A program made the position numbers and the translations under genes. DNA of 36,232 bases. Origin: Dehalococcoidia bacterium. GTDB taxonomy: Bacteria > Chloroflexota > Dehalococcoidia > Lucifugimonadales > Lucifugimonadaceae. Below, one piece after another: positions 7,077-15,316 of this stretch (position 1 is its first letter; each line of letters starts with the position of its first letter). The DNA lies in the NCBI GenBank assembly GCA_026421215.1, contig JAPKBN010000020.1:1-36232 (forward strand), read 5' to 3'. Under the pieces are notes generated by a model, which saw nothing but the letters and a program-made list of their open reading frames with translations, searched no databases and was not told the origin of the DNA.

Positions 7077-7250
7077 ATGGCAGCGACAGTAACTTACCTA
7101 ACGCCCGACGGAGACGTTGTAGAGATCGATGTTTCGACCGCTACGAAACTCAGCTTCAGTGATAGCGGGGTGATCTTCCTACAAACATCGGACAATACCA
7201 TCGCCGGAGTGTTTTCGACTGCCAATGTCATCGGGGCGGTCCTGAACTGA
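7077..7250 (+). CDS. 57-residue protein of unknown function
   Basis: ATG 7077 is preceded by GAGAGAGG at a good distance and opens a 57-codon frame to TGA 7250. The sequence is rich in beta-forming residues (ATVTYLTPDGDVVEIDVSTA, then TKLSFSDSGVIFLQTSD, then GVFSTANVIGAVLN) and has no membrane segment, so it looks like a small soluble beta protein. It has its own candidate promoter. I recognise no family. The downstream 96 nt run into the terminator of the convergent GYD gene. Coding status rests on ribosome site, promoter and sensible composition. Confidence 0.6.
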   Translation: MAATVTYLTPDGDVVEIDVSTATKLSFSDSGVIFLQTSDNTIAGVFSTANVIGAVLN

Positions 7251-7346
7251 AACATTTCCTCACCGACATGTCGAGGTTGCATATCGACTTATTTGAGAAA
7301 CAACTCCACTTACCTCACGCTCCGCCGCCAGAAGTTCGTAGATGCC

Positions 7347-7379
7347 TAAAATAAAAAGGGCTGGGTATCAGCCCAGCCC
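7347..7379 (-). terminator. rho-independent terminator of the DUF2339-GYD operon
   Basis: On the minus strand GGGCTGGG (7372-7379 complement) pairs with CCCAGCCC (7358-7365 complement) around a 6-nt loop and is followed by TTTTTATTTTA (7347-7357). It is a textbook intrinsic terminator 32 nt after the GYD stop codon. Confidence 0.9.
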
Positions 7380-7410
7380 TTCCTACGATGTTAATGACTA
7401 AATTGTTTTT

Positions 7411-7737
7411 TCAGGAACCCGCGGGTCGATAACCGACTGAGCCCGCCTTCGTTATCGCTTCGAGACCCTCTTCGGAAGTCAGAAGTGGTGTCGTCTGTAT
7501 CTTGGAGCAAGCACCTCCGGCCGCGACAGCGATCATGCCTGCCGCCGTGGTCGTGTTGTCTGGGCCATCTACGATTCCTACAATGTCGAACTCCCCAAAA
7601 GAGTAGTAGACATCAACGAATGTGATACCTGCCGGGGCCAACATTTCACCAACAGCTTTCAGACGATCCTGGGGATTCTTGACCTGTGCTGCCCAAGATT
7701 CTGCCGTATAGGAAACCTGAATTAAATAACGTGCCAT
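7411..7737 (-). CDS. GYD domain protein
   Basis: 108 residues, the full length of the GYD family. MARYLIQVSYTAESWAAQVK is the N-terminal strand-helix; the motif from which the family takes its name appears as SFGEFDIVGIVDGPDN, with Phe in place of Tyr, and the C-terminal half carries AAGMIAVAAGGACSKIQTTPLL. GYD proteins are small ferredoxin-like-fold proteins of unknown role, frequent in actinobacteria and Chloroflexota. It follows DUF2339 by 50 nt and precedes a strong terminator, so the two likely form one transcription unit. Cytoplasmic; no catalytic residues can be named. Confidence 0.85.
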   Translation of the reverse strand: MARYLIQVSYTAESWAAQVKNPQDRLKAVGEMLAPAGITFVDVYYSFGEFDIVGIVDGPDNTTTAAGMIAVAAGGACSKIQTTPLLTSEEGLEAITKAGSVGYRPAGS

Positions 7738-7787
7738 ATCTAACCTCCATAAAATAAATCGCTGTGAACTGCCTGCTGTCGGGTAGT

Positions 7788-10223
7788 TCAGCCTGAACTT
7801 ATGTCACGAGGCGCTAAAGGCCCGACGTCCATATCCGTCTCAAATAAGAAGCCCTTCACCGCACTCTCGTAACGCTGATACAAGTATCCACCGGCGACGA
7901 GCAGGAAACCAAGTGTCATAAACACTGCCACCCGATATCCGCTGTCGAGAGCGAACGCATCGAACACGAATAGTTTGATTACCGGTACGGCCAGCAGGAG
8001 CAGGGCTGCAGCTCGTACTTGCTTCCACCTTTTAAAGACGCCAAATAACAACCAGATTGCTGCGTATCCGGCCCACAGTACGCTCAGACCCAGGCTGATG
8101 ACGTTCCTCTCGTTCCGCGTCGCGACGTCAATGGTATCGCTCGAGATCGCTCCGATCACCTCAGCGCTCAGGTACCAGAGCAGCAGGGCATTACAAGTGA
8201 CCGCCAAGACTGGGCCAACAATCCGAGACTCCCAGTCAAACATCCCCGCGGTGCGGCGCCGGAAGGTTATTCCACCGAGTGCTATCGCAGCAACGACCGG
8301 TAGGAACGCAAGAGTCCGATCATTCCAGAAAATGGTGTAGTCATCTGCGAACAGGTAGGAATCAAATACCAAAGCTCGTGCGGTCGCTAGGATCAGCAAT
8401 CCGTAGACCGTTCGACGAATCTCGGGCAAGTTGATACCAAACGACACTGCGCCCAACACGATGGCCTCGACACCCCACGCGAACGCAAACCAGGACTCCG
8501 GAATCTGGGTCCAAATCCCGAGTGTGATGAACACGGAACCAAGCATCACCAGTCCAGACACGATTTCAGCGTCTGTGATTTTCTCGATACTTATAACCCG
8601 CGAGACGGAAGGGAATCGGCGGATCAGTGCTGCTGCACTGTAAGCAGCGATCGCACCAGAAGAGAACGAAAGCACGTAACGATTGAAGACGGGATCTATC
8701 CCGATTTCTCGAGCATTGCTGAGGTCGATGAGTAATAGCCATGCAGTGCCCAGGGCTAGGACTCCTAAGCCAGCAGCTCTCGTGGCGACCATACTTGTGC
8801 TACGAGCTGCCGAAGCTGCCATCAAAGCAAAGGATGCAGCGAACCAGACCGTCGTAATCCACGGCCCGGAAAGTTGCATCGGGACGGCTATCGCAGATAG
8901 GACGAGAGCCATAACGCCCATTGCAATAGCCAAGGGCGCGTTCCGATCGGATCGTCGGTGCAACACGTAGCCCAAGATGCCATAAAAGACTCCCAAGCTA
9001 AGTCCAAACGCTCCCATCCAACCGCTGTATTCGGCCCCACCGACTCCCGGACTAAACCCCAACGCACCCACCCAATCGCTGTATTCGGTCCCGAGGATGA
9101 CGTAACTCATCAAGGCGAAAAAGGCAGCGTTGGCGACAGACAACAATATGTCGAGGACCGTTGGTTCCGTATCACGCAGATAGTGATGTACCAGCGTACT
9201 GCCGACCCATATGAGGAATAATGCGGTCAACCACAACTGAGTAGTCGCATCTCCGGTTACATCCCCCACCTGTGAGTACCAGGCAAGGTATCCGATTATC
9301 GATCCCACCAGCCCTATCACAACGATACCTTTCCAGTTGTAACGGGTCGACACGTACAGAACGCCCAGCCCAACTACGAAAAGGTATGCAACCGGCCATG
9401 TCACTTCCGAGCCGGACGCGTGATTGAGCACATCACTGTTCACCCCGACCAATCCAAGTGGAGCAAGATATGCGCCACCTATGGAAAGCAAGGCCAAGCT
9501 GAGTTGTTGATAGCGGATCGCCTGAGCCATCAGTAGGACGCTGATCAACAAAAGCGCGATCAACGATGCTCCGAGGGAGACAAGTTCGAACGGCGTGTGG
9601 GCTGCGAATACCGATAAGTAGATGATGCCTGTACCGCCGCCTGCCAGTGTTGCGGCGTAGACCGGGTATTTCCGGTGCCAGAATTCGCCCAGTCCGATAA
9701 GCACTGCACCGAACACAACACCAAGTCCCACTAGCCCGATCTGCTCGATCCACCCGTTGTTGTAAGCGAGTCGGAGAAAAAAGGCACTACCGATCATCAA
9801 AATAACCACACCCACCCAGGCCAGCCACCGAGCTCCGACACGCGCCTCTAACTCAAACGCACTGTTACTGGATGGAGCGAAGCCGTGCCGGTCTCCTGGT
9901 TCATGTTCCGGTCCGTGAGAGATGGCAGGCCCTGATCCCGGTACCGGAGGTTGTGGGGGTGGGGGAGCCGGGGGACCATCCGCTGTTAGCGGTCGCACGG
10001 ACCGTTCCCTCAGGGAAGCTTCCCGCGCATCTCCATTCACTTCCTCGGCCAGTCGCTCGATCTCATTCCTAAGACGATTAACCTCGCTCACAAGCCATTC
10101 CTGCTTGTCATCACCCGGTCCCACTGAGGGCATACCTGGCCTATACCCAGCAAGAGGTTCACCACATGAAATGCAGAAGCGATTACCGGCTGAGTTTTCG
10201 TGCCCGCAAACAGTGCAACGCAC
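7788..10223 (-). CDS. DUF2339 polytopic membrane protein with N-terminal zinc ribbon
   Basis: 811 residues. The N terminus has CTVCGHENSAGNRFCISCGE, a CxxC-x11-CxxC zinc ribbon, then a short helical stretch (VNRLRNEIERLAEEVN) and a Pro-rich linker to about residue 130. The rest is a run of some 25 hydrophobic helices starting at ARVGARWLAWVGVVILMIGS, the DUF2339 core. Function is unknown; the family is usually linked to the cell envelope. The start is GTG 10223 with AAGGGGG seven bases upstream. A 54-bp tandem duplication (see 9000-9092) adds 18 residues in the middle. It is the first gene of a probable two-gene unit with GYD. Confidence 0.88.
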   Translation of the reverse strand: MRCTVCGHENSAGNRFCISCGEPLAGYRPGMPSVGPGDDKQEWLVSEVNRLRNEIERLAEEVNGDAREASLRERSVRPLTADGPPAPPPPQPPVPGSGPAISHGPEHEPGDRHGFAPSSNSAFELEARVGARWLAWVGVVILMIGSAFFLRLAYNNGWIEQIGLVGLGVVFGAVLIGLGEFWHRKYPVYAATLAGGGTGIIYLSVFAAHTPFELVSLGASLIALLLISVLLMAQAIRYQQLSLALLSIGGAYLAPLGLVGVNSDVLNHASGSEVTWPVAYLFVVGLGVLYVSTRYNWKGIVVIGLVGSIIGYLAWYSQVGDVTGDATTQLWLTALFLIWVGSTLVHHYLRDTEPTVLDILLSVANAAFFALMSYVILGTEYSDWVGALGFSPGVGGAEYSGWMGAFGLSLGVFYGILGYVLHRRSDRNAPLAIAMGVMALVLSAIAVPMQLSGPWITTVWFAASFALMAASAARSTSMVATRAAGLGVLALGTAWLLLIDLSNAREIGIDPVFNRYVLSFSSGAIAAYSAAALIRRFPSVSRVISIEKITDAEIVSGLVMLGSVFITLGIWTQIPESWFAFAWGVEAIVLGAVSFGINLPEIRRTVYGLLILATARALVFDSYLFADDYTIFWNDRTLAFLPVVAAIALGGITFRRRTAGMFDWESRIVGPVLAVTCNALLLWYLSAEVIGAISSDTIDVATRNERNVISLGLSVLWAGYAAIWLLFGVFKRWKQVRAAALLLLAVPVIKLFVFDAFALDSGYRVAVFMTLGFLLVAGGYLYQRYESAVKGFLFETDMDVGPLAPRDISSG
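9000..9092. repeat. 54-bp tandem duplication inside the DUF2339 gene
   Basis: Bases 9000-9038 recur at 9054-9092 with about 80 percent identity, offset 54, both holding CGCTGTATTCGG. In the protein the copies read EYSDWVGALGFSPGV and EYSGWMGAFGLSLGV, so the duplication is in frame and adds 18 residues between membrane segments. The divergence shows it is not a fresh event. Confidence 0.75.
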
Positions 10224-10557
10224 TTGTATGCCCCCTTAGTAAGATGCGTACAACACCATCGTCGCACCATGTGGTCATGGCAGATCCTATCCTACCGATC
10301 GAAAGTAGCCCATCTGAAGTCGATGCACAACGCGATCAAGGGTGAAAGATCGCGGAGGGATGGGCGAATTGTCGACGTATGTTTCGGACGATCTGCGAGC
10401 GGGCATACGGTAGTTGTATAAGGCCGGTTTCAAATGACATTCACTACCTGCTGGAGCTGCCCTGAGTGCTAGCATGGCCTTCGGGCTCGTATTCATGAAT
10501 AATCCTCTACTACACCACCCTCAGCGGGTCATGGGCAACTAGGCTGCGGTAGGTCTT
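10224..10557. other. intergenic region between divergent genes, no gene seen
   Basis: 334 bp separate the divergent DUF2339 and exonuclease-like genes. It holds the AAGGGGG ribosome site of DUF2339, a 10-bp palindrome ATTCATGAAT and short open frames without ribosome sites. I see no promoter that I would defend and no RNA gene. Confidence 0.5.
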
Positions 10558-11403
10558 GTGCGACTGAATCTGAAGCGACCTATAGTCTTTTTAGATGTGC
10601 AATCCACCGGCCTGGACCCGAAAATCGCGCGCATTGTGCGGCTGTCCACGCTAAAAGTTGATCCGGATGGCACCCGCGCGAACCGACGAGAGTTGATCGA
10701 TCCGGAGTCTCCGATTCCGCCCGGCGCAACAGCGGTCCACGGGATTACGGACGATGATATCCAGGGACGACCCCCGTTTAGGTCCTTCGCAGGCTCACTC
10801 GCTGGCTACCTTCATGGATGTGATCTTGCGGGATTTGGGATAGAGAGATTTGCGGTTCCCTTACTTCGTGCTGAGTTCGCACGGGCGGGTATCGTGTCCA
10901 CGCTTGAAGGCGCCGCAGTGATCGACGCTATGTCGCTATTTCATAAGCGCGAACCAAGGGACTTTACGGCCGCGTACAGGCGTTTTGTTGGAGGGATTCC
11001 TCCGGACGATCTCGACGGCGCGGAGGCTTCCTTCCGAGTGTTGGAAGGACAGCTCGATCAGTACCAGGATCTATCGGATGATGTCGAGGGTCTCGCAGGG
11101 TTCATACATCCATATGACCCGGACGCGATTGATGCGGATTCACGCCTCGTCTGGGCACCGGACGGGACCGCGCTCATCAACTTTGGACGTCATCGCGGGG
11201 AGAGACTGTCCCGTGTTGCGGAAGAGGCGCCGGATTACCTGGAATGGATCGCATCAAACGACGATTTCAGTGATCCGGTCCGAAGTGCCGTTGGCTCTGC
11301 GCTTCGCGGCGAGACCCTGATACGCGATCTGGACCCAGACGAGAATGAGGATCGCGGTGAACCCGACGAGAACGGAACGCCAATCAATCCAACAGTGAAC
11401 TGA
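10558..11403 (+). CDS. DEDD exonuclease-fold protein with degenerate active site and ExoX-like C-terminal domain
   Basis: 281 residues. Residues 8-165 follow the DnaQ/RNase T fold closely (FLDVQSTGLDP, HGITDDDI, VIDAMSLFHKREPRDFTAAYRRF), but the catalytic positions are altered: motif I is D13-x-Q15 in place of D-x-E; motif II reads GFG94IERFA99 in place of xxN...FD; motif III has P149 and G154 where H and D are expected. Only D13 survives. Residues 200-255 (INFGRHRGERLSRV, DYLEWIASNDDF) match the ExoX-like C-terminal domain found after such exonucleases, with its FGkhkG and YLxW motifs intact. The start is GTG 10558, weakly supported by TAGG upstream. The reading frame is long and undamaged, so it is probably a functional non-catalytic DNA- or RNA-binding protein rather than a pseudogene; that is inference. 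It converges on the next gene. Confidence 0.8.
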   Translation: MRLNLKRPIVFLDVQSTGLDPKIARIVRLSTLKVDPDGTRANRRELIDPESPIPPGATAVHGITDDDIQGRPPFRSFAGSLAGYLHGCDLAGFGIERFAVPLLRAEFARAGIVSTLEGAAVIDAMSLFHKREPRDFTAAYRRFVGGIPPDDLDGAEASFRVLEGQLDQYQDLSDDVEGLAGFIHPYDPDAIDADSRLVWAPDGTALINFGRHRGERLSRVAEEAPDYLEWIASNDDFSDPVRSAVGSALRGETLIRDLDPDENEDRGEPDENGTPINPTVN

Positions 11404-11421
11404 ATGGTCGACAAACTCGGC

Positions 11422-11943
11422 TCAAGATGGCTCCGGTAACTCCTCCTCCAGAGGCTGTGGTTCTCCCGTTAATCGCAGCTCGACGCATGGCATCTGGTCC
11501 AGGATCCGTCGCACCAAGAAGAACGGCCCCCACCAGGGAAGCCGCAAACGCCGATTTAATCGAATGGCGCCCAGAAGAAAACGGAATCGCTTTCGAGGAA
11601 ACCCGGGGCGCTCTGCCCAGCGATCTATGAAAGCCAGCAGGTGTTCCACCCGCTCGTTACGGTCCTTGAGCACGCGGGCGGTTGCAGTAATCACGTAGTT
11701 CCGGTCCCCCTCGACGGTTGTTACGACAACCTCAGAGTGCGCCCCCATGTTGGCCACCCAATCACGCGGCCCTGGGTACCCGGACAGGTAAACGCAACTG
11801 GATCCGTCCCATGTGTAGGTTGTCTCTATCGTCCGTTTTCCTCCGGAACGGCGACGCGTCATCGTCGTACGCAGCACGAAGCTGAGATCCAGGATGCGCC
11901 GCAGGTCGTCGGGCATATGTTGGGACGGTGTAGATGGGTTCAT
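11422..11943 (-). CDS. deazaflavin-dependent nitroreductase-like protein (split beta-barrel)
   Basis: 173 residues. The core TTMTRRRSGGKRTIETTYTWDG, then CVYLSGYPGPRDWVANM and EVVVTTVEGDRNYVITATAR, follows the pattern of the F420H2-dependent nitroreductase/DUF385 (Ddn-like) family: TxGrxSGkxR, a Gly-containing strand, WxxNm, and a V-rich strand. The C-terminal part (LRLPWWGPFFLVRRILDQ) is an added amphipathic helix. Members reduce with F420H2 or bind flavin; the exact chemistry is unknown. The start is ATG 11943. It is 9 nt downstream of the DUF4097-like gene and probably in one operon with it. Confidence 0.6.
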   Translation of the reverse strand: MNPSTPSQHMPDDLRRILDLSFVLRTTMTRRRSGGKRTIETTYTWDGSSCVYLSGYPGPRDWVANMGAHSEVVVTTVEGDRNYVITATARVLKDRNERVEHLLAFIDRWAERPGFPRKRFRFLLGAIRLNRRLRLPWWGPFFLVRRILDQMPCVELRLTGEPQPLEEELPEPS

Positions 11944-11952
11944 GAACGGTAT

Positions 11953-12816
11953 CTAGCGACGGATGTCGATTATTCCGTTCGCCGTAACCAACTCGAGGGA
12001 TGCGGCGCCGCCTTCAGCTGCAACAGAGATGTCCGTCCCTGAGAGAGGTCTTTTTTCATCATGTAACAGGATGACGCCACGCGCCGCGCTGGCGGATATG
12101 GCAGGATCACTTACCCCGTTCAAATCGGCGAATATACTGCCAGTGCCGGTCTCAAGATGGCTAATTTCGTCTGGCGTGGGGGTTCCTCTGAAGAAGATAG
12201 ACCCGCGTTCCGTTTTGGCATCGAACTTTCCATCAACATGATCAAGGGTGATGGCTCCTTGACCGGTGCTGATAGAGAAGTTGCCGACGACATTGGTGAG
12301 TGTAGCGTCGCCTTCGATCAGCGTGATCACCCCGTTGACAGCGATCGTCCCCGCGAGGGGGCCGCTGATCTGAACGTTCACATCATCGCCGGTCACTTCC
12401 AATTCGGTTCTGTCTGGGATCCAGAGCCTGACGATAGCGCGTGACCTCGGCGCATATATGGTCGGGATGAAGGTCTCTATCAACAGCCTTGATGTAGGCA
12501 AGAACGTGCCGGGCCGAACGCGGTGGACGACCTTCATCCTGTTTCCGGCTTCGAGCTGCGTGATCACCGTCCCCGGTTCGCCCTTGAAGATCTCGATAGT
12601 GGAGCGCGTGGCATCTATGACCAGCGTCAGGTCTTCGTTGACGGGCGTTGTGTCCTGGACGAACTCAACGCCCCCTCCTTTACTTACACACACGGCGGCG
12701 ACGCTGACCAGTGATAGCGTCACGACGGTAATCCGGAGGCCGCGTGCCAGTACACGGATCCCGTCGAGGGAATCCGGGAACAGGGCCATTCCAATTTTCA
12801 GGTGTGGGAGTTTCAT
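11953..12816 (-). CDS. DUF4097-like membrane-anchored beta-helix protein
   Basis: 287 residues. A cytoplasmic tail of about 28 residues precedes one hydrophobic segment (LRITVVTLSLVSVAAVCV), then an extracytoplasmic domain made of repeated short strands: VNGVITLIEGDATLTNVVG, FSISTGQGAITLDHVDG, FDAKTERGSIFF, LETGTGSIFADLNG. This GxI/GxItl periodicity is typical of DUF4097 (putative adhesin-like) repeats. The function is unknown. It lies just upstream of the nitroreductase-like gene (9 nt), suggesting co-transcription. The 240 nt upstream to 13056 hold no recognisable gene. Confidence 0.65.
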   Translation of the reverse strand: MKLPHLKIGMALFPDSLDGIRVLARGLRITVVTLSLVSVAAVCVSKGGGVEFVQDTTPVNEDLTLVIDATRSTIEIFKGEPGTVITQLEAGNRMKVVHRVRPGTFLPTSRLLIETFIPTIYAPRSRAIVRLWIPDRTELEVTGDDVNVQISGPLAGTIAVNGVITLIEGDATLTNVVGNFSISTGQGAITLDHVDGKFDAKTERGSIFFRGTPTPDEISHLETGTGSIFADLNGVSDPAISASAARGVILLHDEKRPLSGTDISVAAEGGAASLELVTANGIIDIRR

Positions 12817-13056
12817 GAGCCTTTAGTTGGCGAATCCTACCGCGTTGCGATGTTTGGCTGTCCATTTAAATTTGGTCGTTGATGAAGTTGTGTACATCGT
12901 TACCGGGTTAATACCCGCGTTCGCTACAGAACACCAGGGACGTGATTGATCGCGTTCTGACGGAAGGTTTTCGATCCAGATGGATAACGATTCTTTAACC
13001 GGAACGTCGGTATCCGGGGCTGCGTCACGGCGTCGCTAGCTCTAGACTTATCAGCT

Positions 13057-13926
13057 ATGTCCCCGTACCGATCTGAAGGACCGTTCCGACCCGCCGGACC
13101 TCCCGGGCCAGGTTGGACGCCTCGGCCCGGAGCGCCAATGCGGCCAGGCAGCAATCCAGGGCGGTTCGTGCCCCAGCGCCCGTCCGGCCCCGCCAGACCA
13201 TTGGGGCCGCGTGTCCCGCAGCCGAACGCGCCGGGTCAGGAGATTCGTCGGCGGGACTTTCACGCGCCAACGGTGAATAGACCAGGTGGACGCCCCGGAT
13301 TCTATCCGGCACCAATACATGATTCCCAGGTACCCGAATCCAGGGACGACCTGTGGCGTATGTTCATTGCCACAGATCTATCACCGGAAGCCAAAGCCGC
13401 GCTGACGGGCACCGCTTGGAAGGTCCCGGAATTTCTCCGACCCAACGTCCGCTGGTCTCGTGCAGAGATGATGCATCTGACGCTCCGGTTCCTTGGGGAT
13501 ACGGAACAGGATCGAGTCGACGTAATAACGGAATGCATGTCCGAAGCCGCATCACGTTCCGGAAAATTCACACTCAGACTAGATGATACCGGTGCTTTTC
13601 CGGACCTCAGGCAACCTAAGGTCCTGTGGGTGGGCATCAAAGGCGAGGTTGACCGGTTGCACATGCTCCAGGCGCGGCTTGAAGGATCTCTCAAAAGGAT
13701 AGGTGTCCCGGGAGAAGACCGCAGGTACAACCCACACCTGACTGTTGGACGATTACAGCGTGAGGTGCCTCCGTTTGCCGCCGGGCAGATAGGACAGGCG
13801 TTTGCGCACGTCCGGCTGCCGGAACCGCGCCCGGATATTCAGGTGGATTCCCTGGTCCTGTACCGAAGCCGTCTCATGGTTGACGGTCCGCGATATGAGG
13901 AACTGGCCCGCGCCCCGCTCGGATAA
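13057..13926 (+). CDS. thpR: RNA 2',3'-cyclic phosphodiesterase with long disordered N-terminal arm
   Basis: The C-terminal 190 residues are a complete 2H phosphoesterase of the ThpR/LigT type: RMFIATDLSPEAK at the N terminus, HLTL at H140 and HLTV at H227, the two HxTx motifs that form the active site, with LRFLGD and GRLQREVPPF around them. The enzyme opens 2',3'-cyclic phosphate RNA ends. Before it sits an arm of about 100 residues rich in Pro, Gly and Arg (GPPGPGW, RPGAPMRPG, QRPSGPARPLGP), with no counterpart in the family. ATG 13057 has no clear ribosome site; an in-frame ATG at 13361 would give the normal family length of 188 residues, so the arm might be untranslated. The arm keeps a consistent low-complexity composition in this frame, which favours translation. 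Confidence 0.85.
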   Translation: MSPYRSEGPFRPAGPPGPGWTPRPGAPMRPGSNPGRFVPQRPSGPARPLGPRVPQPNAPGQEIRRRDFHAPTVNRPGGRPGFYPAPIHDSQVPESRDDLWRMFIATDLSPEAKAALTGTAWKVPEFLRPNVRWSRAEMMHLTLRFLGDTEQDRVDVITECMSEAASRSGKFTLRLDDTGAFPDLRQPKVLWVGIKGEVDRLHMLQARLEGSLKRIGVPGEDRRYNPHLTVGRLQREVPPFAAGQIGQAFAHVRLPEPRPDIQVDSLVLYRSRLMVDGPRYEELARAPLG

Positions 13927-14109
13927 TCCCCGGTCAAGCTCAGGACGGGCTCATTCAGCGATACGGTGATCTAGATCTGTCTGCAGTCGCGTGAGACGGT
14001 CGCAACAATCTCGTAGCCCGGGCGATAGTTCCACCGATCAGGCACGAACGCCGGTCTATTGTTTACAGGGTTGCCATTGATCAGCGTTGTAAGCCCAGAT
14101 CAGATTCGC

Positions 14110-15069
14110 CTAATGGGCAAGCGCAGGGGCCACCACCGGTCCGTTGGAGCGTATCCGTTCGAGGCTCCGTGAGAGTTCATTAAGCTGTTTGCGTTGGTCC
14201 CGGAGATTCAAATAGGTGGAATATCGTGATGTAAGGAGCGCACCCACCAGAAGAATGATGGTGGATACATAGACCCATGCCATTAGCGCTATGACGGCGC
14301 TTACGGCTCCATATACGTCCGCGTAGTTTCGGAAGTTGCCCAGATAAATTACAAACACGATCTTGCCGACCTCGAAGGTCGTTCCTGCGATCAGCACCGG
14401 CAACCACACCTCGCGAACACGGACACGCGTGTTCGGCAACCAAAGGTAGAGCAAGAAGAACGAAATGAAGGTGGTGGCCCAGGGAAGCACGAGTGCTACT
14501 CTGCTCCAGAAGTTATGGCTCACGGTGTCGTTTTGGAATAATACCGTCGTGAATTCACTGAGGAAGTTCAGGAAGGTAGTTGCAAAAATCGAGACCATCA
14601 GCGCCACGGAAGCCCCGAGCATAAGGGTTATGTCCATCAGGCGCTCTTTGAGGAAACCTCGTGTCCTCGTGATGCCCCAGATGTTATTGATGGATTTTCG
14701 GATAGCGCCAAACACCGCCGTGGACGCCCAGAACAGGCCGATGGCCGCGAGAACACTCCCGACGGCCGCTCCGCTCGTGACGTTTGCGATGATGCTCGCC
14801 ACAAGATCGCCTTCAACCGGCAGGACCTCAGGGATGCCTTCGATCAGCCTGTCACGGAAGCTTTCAGATCCAAGGAAAAACCCGGCCACGGCGATCAACG
14901 CGAGCATCAGCGGGAACATAGAGAATAGGGCGTAGAAGGACACCGCAGCGGCCATATATGGTCCGTTGCGGGTGAAGAACTCGTTCCCAATACTGGCAAC
15001 CAGCCTTATGAAAGACTTGAAACGCCTCAATCCATCCTCCGAACGTTCGATCGATGATGGCCCAGCCAT
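14110..15069 (-). CDS. YihY/virulence factor BrkB family membrane protein
   Basis: 319 residues from ATG 15069; the frame is open to a possible start at 15231, but the extra 54 residues are Cys/Asn-rich and unlike the family. The core NGPYMAAAVSFYALFSMFPLML is the YihY signature; five more hydrophobic segments follow, with WASTAVFGAIRKSINNIWGI and YVSTIILLVGALLTSRYSTY near the end. These are six-helix inner-membrane proteins once misnamed RNase BN; the role is unknown and may be transport. It is divergent from trkH, and the shared upstream region holds a 28-bp palindrome. It converges on thpR; the 183-nt gap between them shows no terminator. Confidence 0.85.
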   Translation of the reverse strand: MAGPSSIERSEDGLRRFKSFIRLVASIGNEFFTRNGPYMAAAVSFYALFSMFPLMLALIAVAGFFLGSESFRDRLIEGIPEVLPVEGDLVASIIANVTSGAAVGSVLAAIGLFWASTAVFGAIRKSINNIWGITRTRGFLKERLMDITLMLGASVALMVSIFATTFLNFLSEFTTVLFQNDTVSHNFWSRVALVLPWATTFISFFLLYLWLPNTRVRVREVWLPVLIAGTTFEVGKIVFVIYLGNFRNYADVYGAVSAVIALMAWVYVSTIILLVGALLTSRYSTYLNLRDQRKQLNELSRSLERIRSNGPVVAPALAH

Positions 15070-15246
15070 TTCGCACGTGCTCGATGTACAGGTACGGCAT
15101 GTCTCGACTAGCCGCCCATTCTGAACGTTTGGACTCAGGTGCGCAAAGTTGGAAGCAAGCACGTTTCGTGGCTCAACTGTGTTGTCACAGTTATTCCGGG
15201 GGATATCCGCTGAATGTAGAATCACCGGCAACTGAGCAGTGCGCCT

Positions 15247-15274
15247 TACACGCTTCGGGCGCCTGAAGCGTGTA
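15247..15274. promoter_or_regulatory. near-perfect 28-bp palindrome between yihY and trkH
   Basis: Outer arms TACACGCTTC (15247-15256) and GAAGCGTGTA (15265-15274) are perfectly inverse, and the 8 bases between contain the palindrome GGCGCC, so only one base pair of the 28 is unmatched. It lies 42 bp before the trkH start and 177 bp before yihY. There is no T-run, so it reads as an operator for a dimeric regulator or as a leader hairpin of trkH. Confidence 0.6.
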
Positions 15275-15316
15275 GTCCAACAACTCTAAGCCGGGGCACC
15301 CGAGAGACCCTCCTAG

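Noticed and set aside
10481..10500. Palindrome ATTCATGAAT before the exonuclease-like gene
   Set aside because: Ten bases of AT-rich symmetry occur by chance at this window size.
13051..13320. Long antisense frames over the Pro/Gly/Arg arm of thpR
   Set aside because: Caused by GC-rich low-complexity coding; composition (Arg/Trp/Ser) is not protein-like.
14897..15231. 54-residue N-terminal extension of the YihY protein to 15231
   Set aside because: The extra residues are Cys/Asn-rich, unlike the family, and the conserved part starts after ATG 15069.
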